DNA of 16,403 bases from Bacillota bacterium (GTDB lineage: Bacteria; Bacillota_C; Negativicutes; Sporomusales; Sporomusaceae): NCBI GenBank assembly GCA_023441125.1, contig JAEZQV010000507.1, forward strand, positions 1 through 16,403. The letters run 5' to 3'. This document shows positions 15,060 through 16,403 of this stretch, piece after piece. A program made the translations under genes and the position numbers. Below the pieces are notes generated by a model. That model was not told the DNA's origin. It was given only the letters and a program-made list of their open reading frames with translations, and searched no databases. How positions within the stretch are numbered: the first letter of the stretch is position 1; every line of letters begins with the position of its first letter.

Positions 15060-16403
15060 TTACCGGCAAAATACCATGCTGAATTTTTCCCCAAACCAGT
15101 TTTGCAGGGCTTGCCAAACCCTGTTTAAATATATTGGCGTACAGACTGTCTGCTGCGCCGCTTGGCGGGCTTCCAGTAAAATATCGGTATCTTTAATAAT
15201 ATCGGCTATTTTTAAATCAGGCAGACCATGCTGGCTGGTTCCGAAGAACTGGCCGGGACCCCGTAATAGCAGATCCTTTTCGGCCAAAATAAAGCCGTCG
15301 TTTACCTCGGTCATGATCTTAAGGCGTTCCATGGTTTCCTCATTGGTGCTGTCCGAGAGAAGAATGCAATACGATTTATGCTGGCCCCGGCCGACACGGC
15401 CGCGGAGCTGATGCAGCTGAGCCAGGCCAAAGCGTTCGGCGCCTTCGATAATCATGACGGTGGCATTGGGTACGTTAACGCCGACCTCAATAACGGTAGT
15501 AGCAATTAACGCCTTTAATTCACCCGCGGTAAAGGCCGTCATGACCGCTTCCTTTTCCTGCGATTTCATTTTCCCATGCAGCAGGCCGCAGGGAATATTT
15601 TGCAAAAAAGTGGCAGACAGCTCCTCGTATAGCCGGACTGCCGACTGCGCTTCTATTTTTTCCGATTCCTCAACAAGCGGGCAGACGACATATACCTGCC
15701 GGCCGGCTTTAATCTGGTCGACAGCAAACGCATATACCTTGGCGCGGCGGTTATTGGCGCGCGCAAAGGTGGCAATCGGCTGACGCCCGGGCGGGAGTTC
15801 CCGGATAATTGACACGTCGAGATCGCCATAAACGGTAAGCGCCATCGTTCGGGGAATGGGTGTTGCCGTCATGATCAGCACATCAGGCCGCTGCCCTTTT
15901 GCTTCGAGCAGCGCCCGCTGCCGTACCCCGAAGCGATGCTGTTCATCCGTAACGACCAGTCCAAGCTGCTTAAATTCAACATCAGCCTGAATTAAGGCAT
16001 GGGTGCCAACAACAATGTCAATGAGCCCGTCTTTAATTTGTTGCAGCGCCTCTTCCCGTACTTTGCGGCTAAGCTTGCCGGTGAGCACTGCCAGGTGGAT
16101 ACCCTGCGGCGCCAGCAGCCGGGCTAAGGTATGGTAATGCTGTTCCGCCAGTATCTCCGTCGGCGCCATCAAGGCTCCCTGATAGCCGTTTTCTACGGTT
16201 TTAGCCAGCGCAATAGCGGCTATGACGGTTTTGCCTGAGCCAACGTCGCCTTGGATCATACGCTGCATGGGCGTGAGATCTTCCATATCCGCTTTTATCT
16301 CCTGTAACGCTTTGCGCTGGTCGCCGGTCAGCGCAAACGGCAGCTTGCGCTGCACTTTGGCCAGCAATTCATTATCAGGGGCATGTTTGATGCCTTGGCA
16401 GGT
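15060..16403 (-). CDS. recG: ATP-dependent DNA helicase RecG, C-terminal two thirds (runs off the right edge)
   Basis: The visible 447 codons continue open to the last base of the window. RecG proteins are about 680 residues, so the N-terminal wedge domain is outside. RecG remodels stalled replication forks and branch-migrates Holliday junctions. The fragment begins near CQGIKHAPDN, just before the helicase core. Motifs in order: FALTGDQRKAL (Q-like motif), Walker A GDVGSGKT, APTEILAEQH (Ia), GTHALIQ, the DEQH box in VVTDEQHRFGVRQR, TATPIPRT (III), ATTVIEVGVNVPNA (V), QLRGRVGRG (VI), and the RecG-specific TRG/C-terminal GPGQFFGTSQHGLPDLKIADI. No frameshift or missing motif is seen. An apparent internal start near 16367 is a TTG inside the gene, not a real start. 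Confidence 0.96.
   Translation of the reverse strand, partial: TCQGIKHAPDNELLAKVQRKLPFALTGDQRKALQEIKADMEDLTPMQRMIQGDVGSGKTVIAAIALAKTVENGYQGALMAPTEILAEQHYHTLARLLAPQGIHLAVLTGKLSRKVREEALQQIKDGLIDIVVGTHALIQADVEFKQLGLVVTDEQHRFGVRQRALLEAKGQRPDVLIMTATPIPRTMALTVYGDLDVSIIRELPPGRQPIATFARANNRRAKVYAFAVDQIKAGRQVYVVCPLVEESEKIEAQSAVRLYEELSATFLQNIPCGLLHGKMKSQEKEAVMTAFTAGELKALIATTVIEVGVNVPNATVMIIEGAERFGLAQLHQLRGRVGRGQHKSYCILLSDSTNEETMERLKIMTEVNDGFILAEKDLLLRGPGQFFGTSQHGLPDLKIADIIKDTDILLEARQAAQQTVCTPIYLNRVWQALQNWFGEKFSMVFCR

Overview
The window suggests a chromosomal segment of an anaerobic, diderm Firmicute, most likely of the Negativicutes (Sporomusa/Pelosinus-like). The grounds are moderate G+C, strong AGGAGG-type ribosome binding sites, a c-di-AMP (ydaO/yuaA) riboswitch ahead of a 3D-domain wall protein, a FixCX pair, and a short-form Psd with PssA. 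This is inference from gene content; no 16S or other marker is present. I see no insertion sequence, prophage, CRISPR array, rRNA or tRNA.

Layout. Positions 1-5805 form a minus-strand envelope block, read from right to left: class A penicillin-binding protein, WecG/TagA-type glycosyltransferase, Psd, PssA (stop and start overlap as GTGA), a processive family 2 glycosyltransferase, and the first codons of queD at the left edge. A good sigma-A-like promoter for psd-pssA overlaps the wecG stop codon. From 5936 a plus-strand secreted polysaccharide deacetylase ends at a strong terminator, followed by minus-strand guaB. Next comes a minus-strand peptidoglycan-binding/3D-domain protein whose leader is a c-di-AMP riboswitch with its own promoter. 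On the plus strand follow a FixC-like flavoprotein and FixX-like ferredoxin with no etfAB nearby. They converge on a minus-strand pair: a 4-oxalocrotonate tautomerase-like protein and a protein resembling a metal-ligand-less rubrerythrin.

Positions 12042-14627 hold less familiar genes: an unrecognised protein made of two Sm-like repeats, a HipA-like kinase with no HipB partner, a TVP38/DedA-type membrane protein and a small Cys-rich protein. The 432-base space before recG is not empty. It holds a plus-strand terminator with no plus-strand gene ahead of it, preceded by a CU-rich anti-Shine-Dalgarno stretch in a loop (a candidate sRNA). Next to it is a 147-base element of nested hairpins built around an imperfect direct repeat. 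RecG, truncated by the right edge, closes the window.

How the parts work together: the left half is mostly envelope construction (peptidoglycan polymerisation, deacetylation and remodelling, surface glycan transfer, phosphatidylethanolamine synthesis) with one nucleotide-synthesis gene. The right half is a mix of redox, putative RNA-related and stress functions. The best leads for new biology are the tandem Sm-like protein, the candidate sRNA, the structured repeat, and the riboswitch that sits almost on its start codon.
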